This document shows positions 62,675 to 64,000 of a DNA stretch of 64,000 nt, piece after piece. Each line of letters begins with the position of its first letter. Position 1 is the stretch's first letter. A program made the translations under genes and the position numbers. Source of the stretch: Streptomyces marinisediminis (lineage in GTDB: Bacteria > Actinomycetota > Actinomycetes > Streptomycetales > Streptomycetaceae). The DNA is taken from the NCBI RefSeq assembly GCF_026262575.1, contig NZ_JAPKFL010000003.1:62001-126000 (forward strand), read 5' to 3'. The notes below the pieces were generated by a model that saw only the letters and a program-made list of their open reading frames with translations, had not been told where the DNA came from and ran no database searches.

Positions 62675-64000
62675 GTGGCCGAAGTGGCGAACGACCAGGG
62701 GACTCGTGGCGGCCCGGTGCCCAGACGGTGGCGCCATCGCGCGGCCGTCGCCCTGGTGCTGTCCCCCCTGCTCGCCGCAGCCCTGCCCGTCGGCACCGCG
62801 ACCGCGGCCCACGGCACGGCCCCCGAGTCGGCGCCCGGCGCCGAACCCACCGGCTCCCGCTCCGCCGAGATCGCCCTGACCGGGGTGGGCCCGCTGGCGC
62901 CGGGCGAGGACGACACGCTCACGGTCAGCGGCACCGTCACCAACCGGTCCGGCTCCGCCATCACCGACGCCGAGGTCGGGCTGCGCACCGGGCCACGGCT
63001 GACCACCCGCAGCGCCATCAACGGCGTCACCGCCGACCAGCCGTACGCCGCGGGCTCCGACGGTGTTCCGGTCACCGGCGACGACGCCACGACACCCCTG
63101 GCCGACCTCGCTCCCGGCGCCACCCGCTCCTTCACGCTGGACGTGCCGGTGGCGGACCTGCGCCTGGGGGACAGCGGCGTCTACCAACTCGGCGTCACGC
63201 TCGCCGGCCGGCCGGCGGGCACGTCCTCCGAGCAGATTCTCGGCATCGAGCGGACCCCGGTGCCCTGGCAGAAGTCTCCGGCGGAGACCCGCACCAAGAT
63301 CACCGCCTTGTGGCCACTGATCTCCTCACCGCACCTGACGGCCCGCACGGACTCCGACGAGCAGCAGACGCCCGTCTTCCGCAACGAGGACCTGGTCGAC
63401 GAGATCTCACCCGGCGGCCGGCTCCACCAGCTCGTGGCCGCCGGGGCCGAGCTCCCGGTCACCTGGCTCGTCGACCCGGACCTGCTGGCCTCGGTACACG
63501 CCATGACGCAGCCGTACCAGGTGGAGACACCGGACGGGCCGGTCGCCGGCACCGGGCAGCAGGTCGCCAACCAGTGGCTGCACGACCTGCAGGACGCCGT
63601 CGAGGACGAGGAAGTCGTCGCGCTGCCCTTCGCCGACCCGGACGTCGCCTCGCTCGCCCACCAGGGCCGGGACGTGTCGGGGGCGCTCGGCCACCTCCAG
63701 CCCGCCACCGAGGTGTCCGCCTACACCGTCAAGTCCATCCTCCACACCACCCCGAGCACGGACTACGCCTGGCCGGTCGAGGGCGCCATCGACCCGGCCG
63801 TCGTCTCCGTCGCCACCTCCGCCGGAGCCCGGCACGTCATCACCCGCAGCGACAGCCTCCGCGAGACCCGCGGACTCACCTACACGCCCAACGCCGCCCG
63901 CCCCATCGGCGGCGGCATCACCGCCGTCTCCGCCGACGCCACGCTGTCCACGCTCTTCACCGGGGACATGACGCGGGCCGACACCGCCACCCGCGCCGTG
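62675..64000 (+). CDS. Large secreted protein, DUF6049-type (partial, runs off the window)
   Basis: The open frame from GTG 62675 stays open to the window end, 442 codons, and is cut there. It has a Sec signal (RRWRHRAAVALVLSPLLAAAL-type, cleavage near TATAAHG) and then an extracytoplasmic domain with beta-rich segments ('SRSAEIALTGVGPLAPGEDD', TLTVSGTVTNRSGSAITDAE, 'ITALWPLISSPHLTARTDSD'). This resembles the large secreted/membrane proteins encoded between pcnA and murJ (mviN) in Streptomyces. The role is unknown, possibly in envelope biology. Confidence 0.85.
   Translation, partial: MAEVANDQGTRGGPVPRRWRHRAAVALVLSPLLAAALPVGTATAAHGTAPESAPGAEPTGSRSAEIALTGVGPLAPGEDDTLTVSGTVTNRSGSAITDAEVGLRTGPRLTTRSAINGVTADQPYAAGSDGVPVTGDDATTPLADLAPGATRSFTLDVPVADLRLGDSGVYQLGVTLAGRPAGTSSEQILGIERTPVPWQKSPAETRTKITALWPLISSPHLTARTDSDEQQTPVFRNEDLVDEISPGGRLHQLVAAGAELPVTWLVDPDLLASVHAMTQPYQVETPDGPVAGTGQQVANQWLHDLQDAVEDEEVVALPFADPDVASLAHQGRDVSGALGHLQPATEVSAYTVKSILHTTPSTDYAWPVEGAIDPAVVSVATSAGARHVITRSDSLRETRGLTYTPNAARPIGGGITAVSADATLSTLFTGDMTRADTATRAV

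Overview
The window is high-GC actinobacterial chromosome, almost certainly Streptomyces or a close relative. The evidence is the very GC-rich codon usage with many GTG starts, an SsgA sporulation protein, a FemX-type lipid II glycyltransferase, a fused CydDC transporter, a Rex-type operator before cydA, and seven perfect copies of the streptomycete parS sequence GTTTCACGTGAAAC. The parS density and the rpsF-ssb-rpsR-rplI/dnaB block place the window in the chromosome core, probably near oriC, although dnaA and dnaN are not in it.

Layout. 0-12 kb: an ArsR-type regulator divergent from a CorA transporter, a sparse 1.1 kb stretch ending in a decayed phosphotransferase remnant, htpX with a PspAB-like gene, a translationally coupled molybdopterin oxidoreductase and helical partner, an F420-type luciferase-like oxidoreductase, an ICL/PEP-mutase family enzyme and a HAD hydrolase. 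12.7-21 kb: an orphan GAF histidine kinase and the cydA-cydB-cydDC operon under a Rex box. 21-31 kb: a cyclophilin-like protein, hisC, a LacI regulator, a metallophosphatase, a membrane protein, thiC with its TPP riboswitch, and a YibE/F protein. 31-38.6 kb: ssgA, small membrane proteins, a cupin, a low-molecular-weight tyrosine phosphatase coupled to a PLP enzyme, a Nudix hydrolase, a PNPOx-like protein behind a globin-reductase, and an acetyltransferase. 38.7-46.7 kb: a class A penicillin-binding protein, PadR plus inositol-phosphate synthase, an alanine-racemase-like protein and FemX. 46.8-52.4 kb: ribosomal protein/SSB operon, a MATE exporter and dnaB. 52.4-57.3 kb: an accessory insertion with a broken TnsA-like endonuclease gene, an HxlR/MFS pair, a VOC protein, and an XRE/methionine-aminopeptidase pair. 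57.4-64 kb: a GT87-like membrane protein, an MFS transporter, a small anchored protein, the CCA-adding enzyme and the start of a large secreted DUF6049-type protein.

The most unusual feature is where the parS sites lie. Two are translated as Phe-His-Val-Lys in the CydD-CydC linker, two form a tandem intergenic pair, and two sit at the exact centre of long perfect palindromes (54 and 46 bp) between convergent genes, so the same DNA can be a ParB site and a bidirectional terminator. Other points worth checking are a possible Tn7/Tn5053-like remnant starting 30 bp after dnaB, a T-tailed terminator with no gene in front of it and a group of DnaA-box-like 9-mers upstream of dnaB, two mutually exclusive hairpins in the rpsF leader, and an ssgA gene without the adjacent IclR-type regulator expected from S. 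coelicolor. Comparisons with S. coelicolor gene order are from memory and were not computed.
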